Both the position numbers and the translations under genes were made by a program. Shown here in pieces: positions 43,252 to 51,095 of a DNA stretch of 64,000 nucleotides. Position 1 is the stretch's first letter; each line of letters starts with the position of its first letter. Below the pieces are notes generated by a model. The model was not told the DNA's origin and made no database searches. It saw only the letters and a list, made by a program, of their open reading frames with translations. The DNA is taken from positions 1 to 64,000 of the forward strand of contig CAOPES010000005.1 of NCBI GenBank assembly GCA_948502395.1. The letters run 5' to 3'. The stretch comes from an uncultured Clostridia bacterium. GTDB lineage: Bacteria > Bacillota > Clostridia > TANB77 > CAG-508.

Positions 43252-44538
43252 TTATTTTTTAGGCATAATTTTTTCAAGTCCACCCATATATGGTCTTAAA
43301 ACTTCTGGAATAACAACACTTCCGTCAGGTTGATAATTGTTTTCCATAATTGAAATAAGCATACGAGGTGGGGCAACAACTGTATTATTCAAAGTATGTG
43401 CAAAATAGTTTCCATTTTCGCCCTTAATTCTAATTCCAAGTCTACGAGCTTGTGCATCTGTTAAATTTGAACAGCTACCAACTTCAAAATATTTCTTTTG
43501 ACGTGGGCTCCAAGCTTCTACGTCACATGATTTTGCTTTTAAGTCTGCTAAATCACCACTGCAACATTCAAGAGTTCTTACAGGAATGTTCATACTTCTG
43601 AAAAATTCAACTGTATATGACCACATTTTATCATACCAATTCCAGCTATCTTCTGGTTCACAAACTACAATCATCTCTTGTTTTTCAAATTGATGTATTC
43701 TATAAACACCACGTTCTTCAATTCCGTGTGCACCTTTTTCTTTTCTAAAACAAGGTGAATATGATGTCATAGTGTAAGGCATTTCAGCCTTATTTAAAAT
43801 TTGACCTTTAAACTTACCAATCATAGAATGCTCACTTGTACCAATCAAATACAAATCTTCACCTTCGATTTTGTACATCATAGCATCCATTTCTTCAAAA
43901 CTCATAACACCTGTAACAACGTCACTTCTAATCATATAAGGTGGAATGCAATAAGTAAAGCCTTTATCAATCATAAAATCTCTTGCATAAGAAAGAACAG
44001 CTGAATGCAATCTTGCAACATCACCTAACATATAATAAAAACCATTTCCAGCAACTCTTCTTGCACTATCTAAATCAAGTCCACCTAAAGCTTCCATAAT
44101 TTCACCATGATAAGGTATTTCATAATCTGGAACAACAGGTTCTCCAAACCTTTCAATTTCAACATTTTCGTTGTCATCTTTACCAATAGGAACAGATTCG
44201 TGCATAATATTTGGAATTTTCATCATTCTAGACTTTATAGCTTCTGAATACTCAGCTTCCAACTTTTCGTTTTCATCTAACTTAGCATTTATCTCATTAA
44301 CTTGCAACTTAACCTTTTCAGCTTCATCTTTGTTGCCAGCCTTCATAAGACTACCAATTTGATTACTCAAAGACTTTCTCTCAGCCCTTAAATTATCACC
44401 ATTAAGTTTAGCTTCTCTGTTCTTCACATCTAAATCAAGAACTTCATCAACTAAAACAAGCTTATGATCTTGAAACTTTCTTTTAATATTCTCTTTTACA
44501 ACATCTGTGTGTTCTCTTAAAAATTTAATGTCTATCAT
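43252..44538 (-). CDS. serS: Seryl-tRNA synthetase
   Basis: A 428-residue class II synthetase for tRNA-Ser (and the first step to selenocysteine where present). The N-terminal antiparallel coiled coil spans about residues 30-105. The catalytic domain has motif 1 around YYMLGDVARLHSAVLSYARD, motif 2 CFRKEKGAHGIEERGVYRIH and motif 3 NNTVVAPPRMLISIMENNYQ. AAGGAGG precedes the ATG. Upstream there is only a short leader with an ordinary promoter; I saw no T-box. Confidence 0.97.
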   Translation of the reverse strand: MIDIKFLREHTDVVKENIKRKFQDHKLVLVDEVLDLDVKNREAKLNGDNLRAERKSLSNQIGSLMKAGNKDEAEKVKLQVNEINAKLDENEKLEAEYSEAIKSRMMKIPNIMHESVPIGKDDNENVEIERFGEPVVPDYEIPYHGEIMEALGGLDLDSARRVAGNGFYYMLGDVARLHSAVLSYARDFMIDKGFTYCIPPYMIRSDVVTGVMSFEEMDAMMYKIEGEDLYLIGTSEHSMIGKFKGQILNKAEMPYTMTSYSPCFRKEKGAHGIEERGVYRIHQFEKQEMIVVCEPEDSWNWYDKMWSYTVEFFRSMNIPVRTLECCSGDLADLKAKSCDVEAWSPRQKKYFEVGSCSNLTDAQARRLGIRIKGENGNYFAHTLNNTVVAPPRMLISIMENNYQPDGSVVIPEVLRPYMGGLEKIMPKK

Positions 44539-44589
44539 ATTTACCTCCTTGTGATGTCCAATACGGACATTTTTTGATTAATTATGCCA

Positions 44590-44618
44590 ATTATACTATA
44601 TTTTCTAATAATTGGCAA
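44590..44618 (-). promoter_or_regulatory. Promoter of serS
   Basis: On the minus strand TTGCCA (44613-44618), 17-bp spacer and TATAAT (44590-44595). Confidence 0.72.
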
Positions 44619-44652
44619 CAAATTGGGCAAAATAATAAAAAATGATATTTTA

Positions 44653-44684
44653 GGGTGTTTTTGGGGACAGAGCAAAAAAACATC
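44653..44684. repeat. Degenerate family A repeat unit
   Basis: The left arm and core GGGTGTTTTTGGGGACAG are intact but the right half reads AGCAAAAAAACATC, so the hairpin is partly lost. Confidence 0.75.
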
Positions 44685-44731
44685 TTTTATAGTATTGATA
44701 TAAAATTGAGAGAATAAGGGAGAATGTTGAT

Positions 44732-45586
44732 TTGGGAGACTTAATTATTGAATTTTTGAAGTTTATTGTATATTCAGCACTAATAGTTATAATAGCAAAA
44801 TATATTCTAGTTACAACTTTAAGAAAATTAGCAGAAGCACTAAACTTAAAGCCAAAGACAGTTGGGGACATTGCAGGATACGCAACATCAGCACCAGAAT
44901 TACTAACAATAACAACAGCAAGTTTCAGTGGACTTATGTCTGCTAGCAGTATAAACGTACTTAGTTCAAACATAATAAATTTAATTCAATATATATTCGC
45001 AATATTTTTAAACAAAAATCAAAAAACACTTAGAAATAAAGCAATAAAGGTTGATTTAATTTTAGTTTTGCTAACTATAATTTTGCCAATTGTCTTATTA
45101 AAATTTAATATAGAAATGAATATTGCAATTGTTCCGCTATTTATCATACTGTATGCATTATTTAGATTTTTAAATAATAATGTGCATAGGCTTTATCTAA
45201 AAAATGAAGATGAAAAATTGGAAACAAAAATAGAAAAGGAAGCTAAGTGGGAAAGGGGAAACAAAAAGAAAATAACAAAATATATAATATATTTGTTTAT
45301 TACAGGAATTTTGCTCTTTATTGTAAGTGAGCTCCTAGGAAATAATTTAGAATTACTTTGTAATAGTTTTGGTATTTCACAAGGTGTTATAGGAATTTTA
45401 CTCGGATTTATTACAAGTATTCCAGAGTTGATTACTTTTTTTGAGTCGCAGAAACATTATAAAAAACAAAAGAATAGTGAACTTTTGGGAGTTGTTGAAG
45501 CTACGAATAATTTGTTTACTTCTAATATTTTGAATTTGTTTGTTATTCAGACTATTGGGATTTTAATATATAAAATTTTCTATTAA
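44732..45586 (+). CDS. Ca2+/cation antiporter (CaCA) family membrane protein
   Basis: A 284-residue protein with about nine hydrophobic helices arranged as two inverted repeats. The alpha-1 motif is GYATSAPELLTITTASFSGL with SSINVLSSNIINL; the alpha-2 motif is GFITSIPELITFFES with GVVEATNNLFTSNILNL. The Pro-Glu in each motif and the Ser/Asn-rich partner helices are the ion-binding elements of sodium/calcium exchangers such as YrbG. The central loop (about 140-180) is charged. It is somewhat shorter than typical members (about 310-320). TTG start after AGGGAG at 44717-44722. The transported ion is inferred. Confidence 0.8.
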   Translation: MGDLIIEFLKFIVYSALIVIIAKYILVTTLRKLAEALNLKPKTVGDIAGYATSAPELLTITTASFSGLMSASSINVLSSNIINLIQYIFAIFLNKNQKTLRNKAIKVDLILVLLTIILPIVLLKFNIEMNIAIVPLFIILYALFRFLNNNVHRLYLKNEDEKLETKIEKEAKWERGNKKKITKYIIYLFITGILLFIVSELLGNNLELLCNSFGISQGVIGILLGFITSIPELITFFESQKHYKKQKNSELLGVVEATNNLFTSNILNLFVIQTIGILIYKIFY

Positions 45587-45605
45587 TATCATTCTAATTC
45601 TTTCA

Positions 45606-45634
45606 TTGACATTGTACCAATATTAGTGTATTAT
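45606..45634 (+). promoter_or_regulatory. Promoter of the AlbA-domain gene
   Basis: TTGACA at 45606-45611, 17-bp spacer, TATTAT at 45629-45634; transcription would start 15-20 bases before the ATG. Confidence 0.75.
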
Positions 45635-45659
45635 ATCAGAAAGACTGGATGTGCAGTAA

Positions 45660-47153
45660 ATGACTGAAAAAGAAGTGATAGAAGCAATAGAATATATGCA
45701 AAAATATCAAACAGAAACAGACAGAATTGAAGCTAAAACAGCTGAAATAGATTTTCCTAAAAAATGTTATGATACTTTTTCTTCATTTTCAAATAAATAT
45801 GGAGGAATTATAATATTTGGAATAAATGAGAATAATAATTTTATAGAGCAAGACGTATATGATGTAAACAAATTGCAAAAGCAAATAACAGCATTATGTA
45901 CAAATTCCATGGTGCCTAAGCTAAGACCAGACTTTTTGCCTATTATTTATAATAATAAAAAGTTATTAGCAGTAGAAGTAAAAGAAATTCCACAAAATCA
46001 AAAACCATGTTATTATAAAGGCGCTGGAATGAATAAAGGCTCATATATTAGAATAGGAGATTCTGATGAACCTATGACAGATTATGAAATATATTGTTTG
46101 CAAAGTTATAAAGATGGAATTCAAGAAGATTTAAGACCGATAAAAAGAGCAACAATGGAAGATTTGGATAAAGAAAAAGTTAATAGATATCTTGAAAAAG
46201 TAAAAGAGGATAAGCCGAACTTTGCCAAATTTTCTAATGAAAAAATCCTTAAATTAAGTGGAATTATAGAAAATAGTACAGGCATAGTTTACCCTACTCT
46301 TTCTGGAATTATGATGTTTGGAGAATACCCGCAAGGATATTTACCACAATTATTTGTAGCTTGTGTAGTTGTTCCAGGTGTCAAATTAGGGGATGTAGGC
46401 GAAATGGGACAAAGATTTGATGACAACAAAAGAGTTGAAGGTACATTGGATGAAATGCTTGATCAGACTTTAAATTTTATTAGAAGAAATATCGGAACGA
46501 AAGTTGTTATAGATAACAATGGAAAAAGAGAGAATGTACCCGAATATCCAATGAAAGCATTAAGAGAGGCAGTAGCTAATGCACTTATACATAGAGATTA
46601 TAGCATTAGTAGAGAAAGTGCATATATTTATGTTCAAATATATGATGACAGAATTGAAATAATAAACCCGGGTGATTTATATGGAAACAATAGAATAGAA
46701 AACTTGGGGACAGATATGATGCTAGAAGCGAGAAATAAGAATATTGTTAGACTTTTAGAGGAGAAAGGAGATATTATAGAAAATAGACATACAGGGATTG
46801 CTACAATGAGAGAAGAAATGAAAAAGCTGGGCTTGCCTGAACCAGAATTTAGTTCATTAAGAGGAGACTTTAAAGTAACATTTAGAAAGGATAGAGCAAG
46901 TAATAGTGAACAAATCGAAAAGCAAAACTTCACTGAAAACTTCACTGAAAACTTCACTGAAAACTTCACTAAAAGTGAACAAAAGATATTAAAGGAATTG
47001 TCAAAAAATCCAACTATAACACAAGTTGAATTAGGTATTATATTAGGAATATCAAAAAGAAGTATTGTTAGTAATATGAGAAAATTAAAAGAAAAAAATA
47101 AAATAAAAAGAATAGGCTCAGATAGAAAAGGATACTGGAAAATCTTAAAATGA
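45660..47153 (+). CDS. AlbA_2 (Schlafen-like) / HATPase_c_4 domain regulator
   Basis: A 497-residue protein of the RNA-binding/ATP-binding regulator family abundant in gut Firmicutes. The N-terminal AlbA_2 domain (about 10-130) has DRIEAKTAEIDFPKKCYDTF, then KYGGIIIFGINENN and KGSYIRIGDSDEPMT. The C-terminal HATPase_c_4 region contains ALREAVANALIHRDYS and HTGIATMREEMKKLG. A linker of four FTEN-type repeats (about 422-439) precedes a winged helix-turn-helix (TQVELGIILGISKRSIVSNM). It lacks a clear ribosome binding site (only GGATG near the start), so translation may be near-leaderless. Targets unknown. Confidence 0.85.
   Translation: MTEKEVIEAIEYMQKYQTETDRIEAKTAEIDFPKKCYDTFSSFSNKYGGIIIFGINENNNFIEQDVYDVNKLQKQITALCTNSMVPKLRPDFLPIIYNNKKLLAVEVKEIPQNQKPCYYKGAGMNKGSYIRIGDSDEPMTDYEIYCLQSYKDGIQEDLRPIKRATMEDLDKEKVNRYLEKVKEDKPNFAKFSNEKILKLSGIIENSTGIVYPTLSGIMMFGEYPQGYLPQLFVACVVVPGVKLGDVGEMGQRFDDNKRVEGTLDEMLDQTLNFIRRNIGTKVVIDNNGKRENVPEYPMKALREAVANALIHRDYSISRESAYIYVQIYDDRIEIINPGDLYGNNRIENLGTDMMLEARNKNIVRLLEEKGDIIENRHTGIATMREEMKKLGLPEPEFSSLRGDFKVTFRKDRASNSEQIEKQNFTENFTENFTENFTKSEQKILKELSKNPTITQVELGIILGISKRSIVSNMRKLKEKNKIKRIGSDRKGYWKILK
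46929..46966 (+). repeat. 12-bp in-frame tandem repeat in the AlbA gene
   Basis: ACTTCACTGAAA is repeated about three and a half times without a mismatch, encoding FTEN repeats in a linker. A 12-bp unit keeps frame, so copy changes would alter linker length only. Confidence 0.9.
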
Positions 47154-47164
47154 TCAAAAAATAC

Positions 47165-47194
47165 TTGACAAACCTTTGTCAGATAGTGTATAAT
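47165..47194 (+). promoter_or_regulatory. infC operon promoter with overlapping palindrome
   Basis: TTGACA at 47165-47170 and TATAAT at 47189-47194 (18-bp spacer). The -35 box lies in the palindrome TGACAAACCTTTGTCA (47166-47181), which recurs at 47269-47284 in the leader. Confidence 0.78.
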
Positions 47195-47200
47195 AATATT

Positions 47201-47334
47201 CGTTACAAGAAGAAGTCAAACTTCTCACCTTATCCAAACAAGGAAAAAGGTTAGAAATTAAATAATTTTGACAAACCTTTGTCAGTGTTATTTTTGAATT
47301 TGGCTTGTAACAAAAGTCAAATTTTTTTATTATT
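47201..47334 (+). ncRNA. L20-type leader (transcription attenuator) of infC-rpmI-rplT
   Basis: The leader ends in an intrinsic terminator: AATTTGGCTT (47297-47306) pairs with AAGTCAAATT (47314-47323), 7-nt loop, T tract to 47328, directly before the infC ribosome binding site. Its left half and loop, CTTGTAAC (47304-47311), can instead pair perfectly with GTTACAAG at the transcript start (47202-47209), an antiterminator. Between them are the hairpin AGAAGT/ACTTCT followed by CACCTT, and further small stems. In Firmicutes this operon is repressed by ribosomal protein L20 binding its leader; the arrangement here fits that model. Confidence 0.78.
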
Positions 47335-47347
47335 GGAGGTGTTTTTT

Positions 47348-47863
47348 ATAAAACAAGAATTACCAATCAACAGACAAATCAGAGCAAAAGAAGTACAACT
47401 AATAGGAGAAAATGGAGAAAAATTAGGAGTTATTTCAATAAACGAAGCTTTAGAAAAAGCGGAAGAAAAAAACTTAGACCTAGTATTAGTTGCGCCAAAT
47501 GCAAATCCAGTAGTTTGTAAAATAATGAACTATGGAAAATACAAATTTGAGCAAGCTAAAAAGGAGAAAGAAGCTAAGAAAAAGCAAAAAGTTTTAGAAG
47601 TAAAAGAACTAAGAGTTACTCCAAACATCGAAGAACATGACTTTGGTTTCAAATCTAAAAATGCAAGAAAATTTTTAAATGACGGAAACAAAGTTAAGAT
47701 CACTGTTAGATTTAGGGGAAGAGAAGTAAACAACTCAAAAGCAGGAGAAGCAGTTCTAAACAAATTTATTGAAGAATTGGAAGATATATCAATTGTTGAA
47801 AAGAAACCTAAATTAGAAGGTAGAAATATGTTTACAATTTTAGCTAAAAAAGCAGACAAATAA
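47348..47863 (+). CDS. infC: Translation initiation factor IF-3, probable AUA start codon
   Basis: A 171-residue factor that keeps ribosomal subunits apart and proofreads initiation. N-domain: ELPINRQIRAKEVQLIGENG; linker rich in Lys; C-domain: KELRVTPNIEEHDFGFKSKN, VKITVRFRGREVNNS and LEGRNMFTILAKK. No ATG, GTG or TTG lies at a usable distance after the strong GGAGGT (47335-47340); the codon 7 bases downstream is ATA at 47348. infC is known for AUU or other rare starts that allow IF-3 to repress itself. Starting at the TTG at 47279 would translate through the leader terminator. Confidence 0.92.
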   Translation: MKQELPINRQIRAKEVQLIGENGEKLGVISINEALEKAEEKNLDLVLVAPNANPVVCKIMNYGKYKFEQAKKEKEAKKKQKVLEVKELRVTPNIEEHDFGFKSKNARKFLNDGNKVKITVRFRGREVNNSKAGEAVLNKFIEELEDISIVEKKPKLEGRNMFTILAKKADK

Positions 47864-47905
47864 AACTGCGAAGCAAAAATATAAAATTTAAAAGGGATAA
47901 ATCAA

Positions 47906-47957
47906 GATGTGTCCCAAAATGGACAAAATGTCCAAAAGGAAACGTCCCCAATGGGAC
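47906..47957. repeat. Family C repeat inside the infC-rpmI-rplT operon
   Basis: GATGTGTCCCAAAATGG, the palindrome GGACAAAATGTCC, then AAGGAAACGTCCCCAATGGG. It separates infC from rpmI and ends about 10 bases before the rpmI ribosome binding site. Confidence 0.88.
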
Positions 47958-47981
47958 AAAAAACGAAAGGAGTTCATAGTT

Positions 47982-48185
47982 ATGCCAAAATTAAAAACAA
48001 ACAAAGCTGCAAAGAAAAGATATTCTTTAACAGCAACAGGAAAAGTTAAAAGAACAAAATCAAACAGAAGACACTTATTAGCAAATAAAACAAAAAGACA
48101 AAAGAAATCAGGAAAAATCCAAAACGGATATGCAGATAAAACATGCGAAAATACAATCAAAAAATTATTACCATATGGTAACTAA
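47982..48185 (+). CDS. rpmI: Ribosomal protein bL35
   Basis: A 67-residue, very basic protein of the large subunit: MPKLKTNKAAKKRYSLTATG at the N-terminus, then VKRTKSNRRHLLANKTKRQ. Length is typical (64-66). AAAGGAG at 47966-47972 sets the ATG. It is the second gene of infC-rpmI-rplT and 25 bp before rplT. Confidence 0.97.
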   Translation: MPKLKTNKAAKKRYSLTATGKVKRTKSNRRHLLANKTKRQKKSGKIQNGYADKTCENTIKKLLPYGN

Positions 48186-48210
48186 AATTGAAAATAGGAA
48201 GGTGAAATAA

Positions 48211-48561
48211 ATGGCAAGAGTAAAATCAGGAAGAACAACAAGAGCAAGACATAAAAAAGTATTAAAACAAGCTAAAGGTTACTACGGAGCAAAAAGTTAT
48301 AGATTTAGAAATGCTAACCAAGCAGTTATGAAATCTTTATCATATGCATATGTAGGAAGAAAAGATAAAAAAAGTAATTTCAGAAAATTATGGATAGCAA
48401 GAATAAATGCAGCAGCAAGAATGAATGGAACTACATACAGCAAAATGATTGCAGGACTTAAAAAAGCTAATGTAGCAATAAACAGAAAAATGTTAGCAGA
48501 AATAGCTGTAACAGATCCAAAAGCATTTACAGAAATTGCAGAAATCGCAAAAAAAGCTTAA
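48211..48561 (+). CDS. rplT: Ribosomal protein bL20
   Basis: A 116-residue protein essential for early 50S assembly and, in Firmicutes, repressor of its own operon through the leader RNA. Segments: [60 protein letters not shown] and [30 protein letters not shown] precedes the ATG. Last gene of the operon, followed by a terminator shared with the spoVA operon. Confidence 0.98.
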   Translation: MARVKSGRTTRARHKKVLKQAKGYYGAKSYRFRNANQAVMKSLSYAYVGRKDKKSNFRKLWIARINAAARMNGTTYSKMIAGLKKANVAINRKMLAEIAVTDPKAFTEIAEIAKKA

Positions 48562-48597
48562 ATATAAACAAAAACGAAATAATAACAATAAAAAGAC

Positions 48598-48630
48598 CGC
48601 TATTAGGAAAAGCCCAATAGCGATTTTTTT
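48598..48630. terminator. Terminator between rplT and spoVAE
   Basis: CGCTATT (48598-48604) pairs with AATAGCG (48616-48622), followed by seven Ts; the convergent spoVAE gene ends 16 bp further on. Confidence 0.82.
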
Positions 48631-48645
48631 GTGCCAAAACACGAG

Positions 48646-49038
48646 TTATTGCTTTTTCATTTTAGGTTTAGAAATAAGAGCGGCAAGGTAACCAAAGAAC
48701 ACAGCAGCCGCAATACCACCAGCAGAAGCCTTAACTCCACCAACAAAAGCACCAACGAGACCACTTTCCTTAACACCTTCAATTGCACCTTTTGCTAAAT
48801 TATATCCGAAACCAGTAAGTGGAACAGTAGCACCAGCGCCAGCAAAATCGACCAAATACTTATATATGCCAAGCCCACCTAAAATTGCACCAGTTGTAAC
48901 AAAAATAACCAATATTCTAGCAGGTGTAAGCTTAGTCTTATCAATTAAAATTTGACCAATTATACAAATAATTCCACCAGTCACAAAACATTTAAGTAAC
49001 ATCATCCAATCAAAAACATTAGCCCAATTTATACCCAT
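48646..49038 (-). CDS. spoVAE: Stage V sporulation protein AE
   Basis: A 130-residue membrane protein of the SpoVA channel complex, which loads dipicolinic acid into the forespore and releases it in germination. About four hydrophobic helices; typical segments CFVTGGIICIIGQILIDKTK, GAGATVPLTGFGYNLAKGAI and GGVKASAGGIAAAVFFGYLA. It is a paralogue of SpoVAC in fold (GGIICxIGQI occurs in both). AAAGGAG precedes the ATG. Last in the dodecin-spoVAC-spoVAD-spoVAE operon. Confidence 0.95.
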   Translation of the reverse strand: MGINWANVFDWMMLLKCFVTGGIICIIGQILIDKTKLTPARILVIFVTTGAILGGLGIYKYLVDFAGAGATVPLTGFGYNLAKGAIEGVKESGLVGAFVGGVKASAGGIAAAVFFGYLAALISKPKMKKQ

Positions 49039-49129
49039 AACAAAATCTCCTTTCTGCGATTAATTTAATTTATATTTCAAATTTCCATTGAATTCTAAAC
49101 AGCGAAATACTCCATTCAAAATACATAAA

Positions 49130-50131
49130 TTAAAGTTCAATACTAATTGCGTGTGCAATTCCCGGAATACTTTCTCCCTGTTGAGAAGTAGTAGAATTAG
49201 TCAAAGCACCAGTAGCAATCAATAAAATCTTCTTATATTTCTTCTCTTGCAACTGTTTAAACAAATATCCTGAAAAAACAGTACCACAGCAAGCACATCC
49301 ACTACCACCAGAATGTGTATCTTGAGAATTTTTATCAAAAATCAAAACACCACAATCATTATAGTTAGACTTAATATTATAGCCTTGAGTTTTCGCAAGG
49401 TCAATTGCAATTTCCTTACCAACATGTCCCAAATCACCGCTTATTATTGCGTCATAATAACTAGGATTTCTTCCAGTATCCAAAAAGTGAGTAATCAGTG
49501 TGTCGACAAATGCAGGAGCCATAGCAGCACCCATATTATTTGCATCCTTAATACCCATATCAACAATTTTTCCAGGAGTAATGTGAGTAATAAAAGGACC
49601 ATTTCCATTTTTAGAAAGAACCACAGCGCCTGCGCCTGTAACAGTCCATTGACTTGTTTGTGGTCTTTGATTTCCTAATTCCAACGGAAATCTAAATTGT
49701 TTTTCTGCACTACAAAAATGACTAGAAGTTGCACACACCACGTTTTCTGCAAAGCCTTCAATTGCTATTGCACCTAAGCTCATAGATTCCACGAAAGTTG
49801 AACAAGCTCCAAAAACTCCAAAAAATGGAACACCAACTTCTCTCAAACCAAAACTAGAAGAAATACATTGATTTAATAAATCACCTGCAAATAAACAATC
49901 AATTTCATTGCTACTAATACCTGATTTAGTAACAACAGTATTCACAGTTTCCTTAATAATTTTACTTTCAGCTTTTTCCCAAGTTTTTTCTCCCCAAAAT
50001 TCATCATCCAAAGTCTGATCAAAATATTTTGCCAAAGGTCCCTGAGATTCCTTCGGACCAACAATACTAGCAGTAGCGGTAATTGTTGGCGGATTATTAA
50101 ATTTTATAGTTTGTTTACCTAACTTTTCCAA
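49130..50131 (-). CDS. spoVAD: Stage V sporulation protein AD
   Basis: A 333-residue thiolase-fold protein that binds dipicolinic acid. Segments: KLGKQTIKFNNPPTITATAS, VGPKESQGPLAKYFDQTLDD, FGVFGACSTFVESMSLGAIA and TVTGAGAVVLSKNGNGPFIT. I place the start at TTG 50131, eight bases after AGGAG and matching the family N-terminus M.KL.GKQT; the longest frame (GTG at 50149) overlaps that ribosome binding site. A family C repeat lies between this gene and spoVAC, inside the operon. Confidence 0.96.
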   Translation of the reverse strand: MEKLGKQTIKFNNPPTITATASIVGPKESQGPLAKYFDQTLDDEFWGEKTWEKAESKIIKETVNTVVTKSGISSNEIDCLFAGDLLNQCISSSFGLREVGVPFFGVFGACSTFVESMSLGAIAIEGFAENVVCATSSHFCSAEKQFRFPLELGNQRPQTSQWTVTGAGAVVLSKNGNGPFITHITPGKIVDMGIKDANNMGAAMAPAFVDTLITHFLDTGRNPSYYDAIISGDLGHVGKEIAIDLAKTQGYNIKSNYNDCGVLIFDKNSQDTHSGGSGCACCGTVFSGYLFKQLQEKKYKKILLIATGALTNSTTSQQGESIPGIAHAISIEL

Positions 50132-50182
50132 AAAATCATCTCCTATCACAAAATTATACTTTTAACGTCCGTGCAAATTTTA

Positions 50183-50235
50183 GATGTGTCCCAAAATGGA
50201 CAAAATGTCCAAAAGGAAACGTCCCAAAATGTCCC
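50183..50235. repeat. Family C repeat inside the spoVA operon
   Basis: GATGTGTCCCAAAATGG, GGACAAAATGTCC and GGAAACGTCCCAAAATGTCC. Its last base is part of the spoVAC stop codon (TAG on the minus strand). Confidence 0.88.
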
Positions 50236-50702
50236 TAGACTAATGTTATTGCTTGGGTGTTAAAGATTAAATAAATAATACCAACCAAAATTGATGCCGA
50301 AATACCAAATACTAGAACAGGGCCTGCGACAGTGAACATTTTTCCACCAACGCCCATTACATAACCTTCGGATTTATATTCCATGGCAGGTGATACAATT
50401 GAGTTTGCAAATCCTGTGATTGGGATTAATGAACCAGCACCGGCGATTTTTCCAAGTTTGTTAAATAGGTTTAGGCCTGTTAAAAAGGCTGCAAGTCCTA
50501 TTAAAATGATGGAAACTATTGTGCCTGATGTTTGTGTATCAAGTCCGCGTTCTTTACATATATTAAGTATGATTTGGCCAATTGAGCATATTATTCCGCC
50601 AATTATGAATGCCCAAAAGCAGTTTTTTAGAATTGGTGAGTTTGGTGATTTTTGGTCTACATAGTCTTGATAAGTTTGTTTTGTTTCTAATGGGTTTGTC
50701 AT
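50235..50702 (-). CDS. spoVAC: Stage V sporulation protein AC
   Basis: A 155-residue membrane protein forming the mechanosensitive pore of the SpoVA dipicolinate channel. Helices and motifs: FWAFIIGGIICSIGQIILNI, FNKLGKIAGAGSLIPITGFA, NSIVSPAMEYKSEGYVMGVG. The N-terminal tail contains TYQDYVDQKSPNSPILKN, a typical feature. AAGGAGG precedes the ATG. The TAG stop overlaps the edge of a family C repeat. Confidence 0.96.
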   Translation of the reverse strand: MTNPLETKQTYQDYVDQKSPNSPILKNCFWAFIIGGIICSIGQIILNICKERGLDTQTSGTIVSIILIGLAAFLTGLNLFNKLGKIAGAGSLIPITGFANSIVSPAMEYKSEGYVMGVGGKMFTVAGPVLVFGISASILVGIIYLIFNTQAITLV

Positions 50703-50715
50703 TTTATAATCCTCC

Positions 50716-50934
50716 TTAATTACTTTTTCTATTTAAGTCGATAACAAAACTTAAATCTAAATCTACAAAATATTCATTAATTTTATCGCCGTCAACAGTA
50801 GCTCTTTGTTCTAAAATTTTGACTTCTGATATATAGTCAATTGTTTTTGATGCTTCTGCAATTGCTTTTACAATAGCGTCTTTCCAAGAAACGGTTGAGT
50901 TTCCTGTAATTGTTAAATGTTTTTTTATATCCAT
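50716..50934 (-). CDS. Dodecin-family small protein
   Basis: A 72-residue protein with the dodecin pattern (beta-alpha-beta-beta): LTITGNSTVSWKDAIVKAIA, then EASKTIDYISEVKILEQRAT and KINEYFVDLDLSFVIDL. Dodecins assemble as hollow dodecamers binding flavins or CoA. It lies 13 bp upstream of spoVAC in the same direction, so it is the first gene of the spoVA operon and probably expressed in the forespore. GGAGG precedes the ATG. The sporulation role is inferred from position. The 50935-51095 gap holds its promoter region; I could not identify a convincing sigma-G promoter. Confidence 0.8.
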   Translation of the reverse strand: MDIKKHLTITGNSTVSWKDAIVKAIAEASKTIDYISEVKILEQRATVDGDKINEYFVDLDLSFVIDLNRKSN

Positions 50935-51095
50935 AATAAACCTCCAAATTAGCTTTTAAAATTATCTTTTCCACAACTTAGAAAAAATATGCAAAAATAG
51001 TAGAAAATAATACAAAAAAATTATATAATCAAAAAAACAAATTCAAAATAAACACAAGTGCAAAAATAATAAAAATAAGAAAGCAGGAAATAATA

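Noticed and set aside
44539..44731. T-box riboswitch before serS
   Set aside because: The transcript leader from the predicted promoter is under 50 nt and lacks the T-box sequence and specifier stem. The small inverted repeat ATGTCC/GGACAT at 44554-44570 looks like a repeat remnant.
47279..47347. Longer infC start at TTG 47279
   Set aside because: It would begin inside the second palindrome and translate through the leader terminator and ribosome binding site; the extra residues do not match IF-3.
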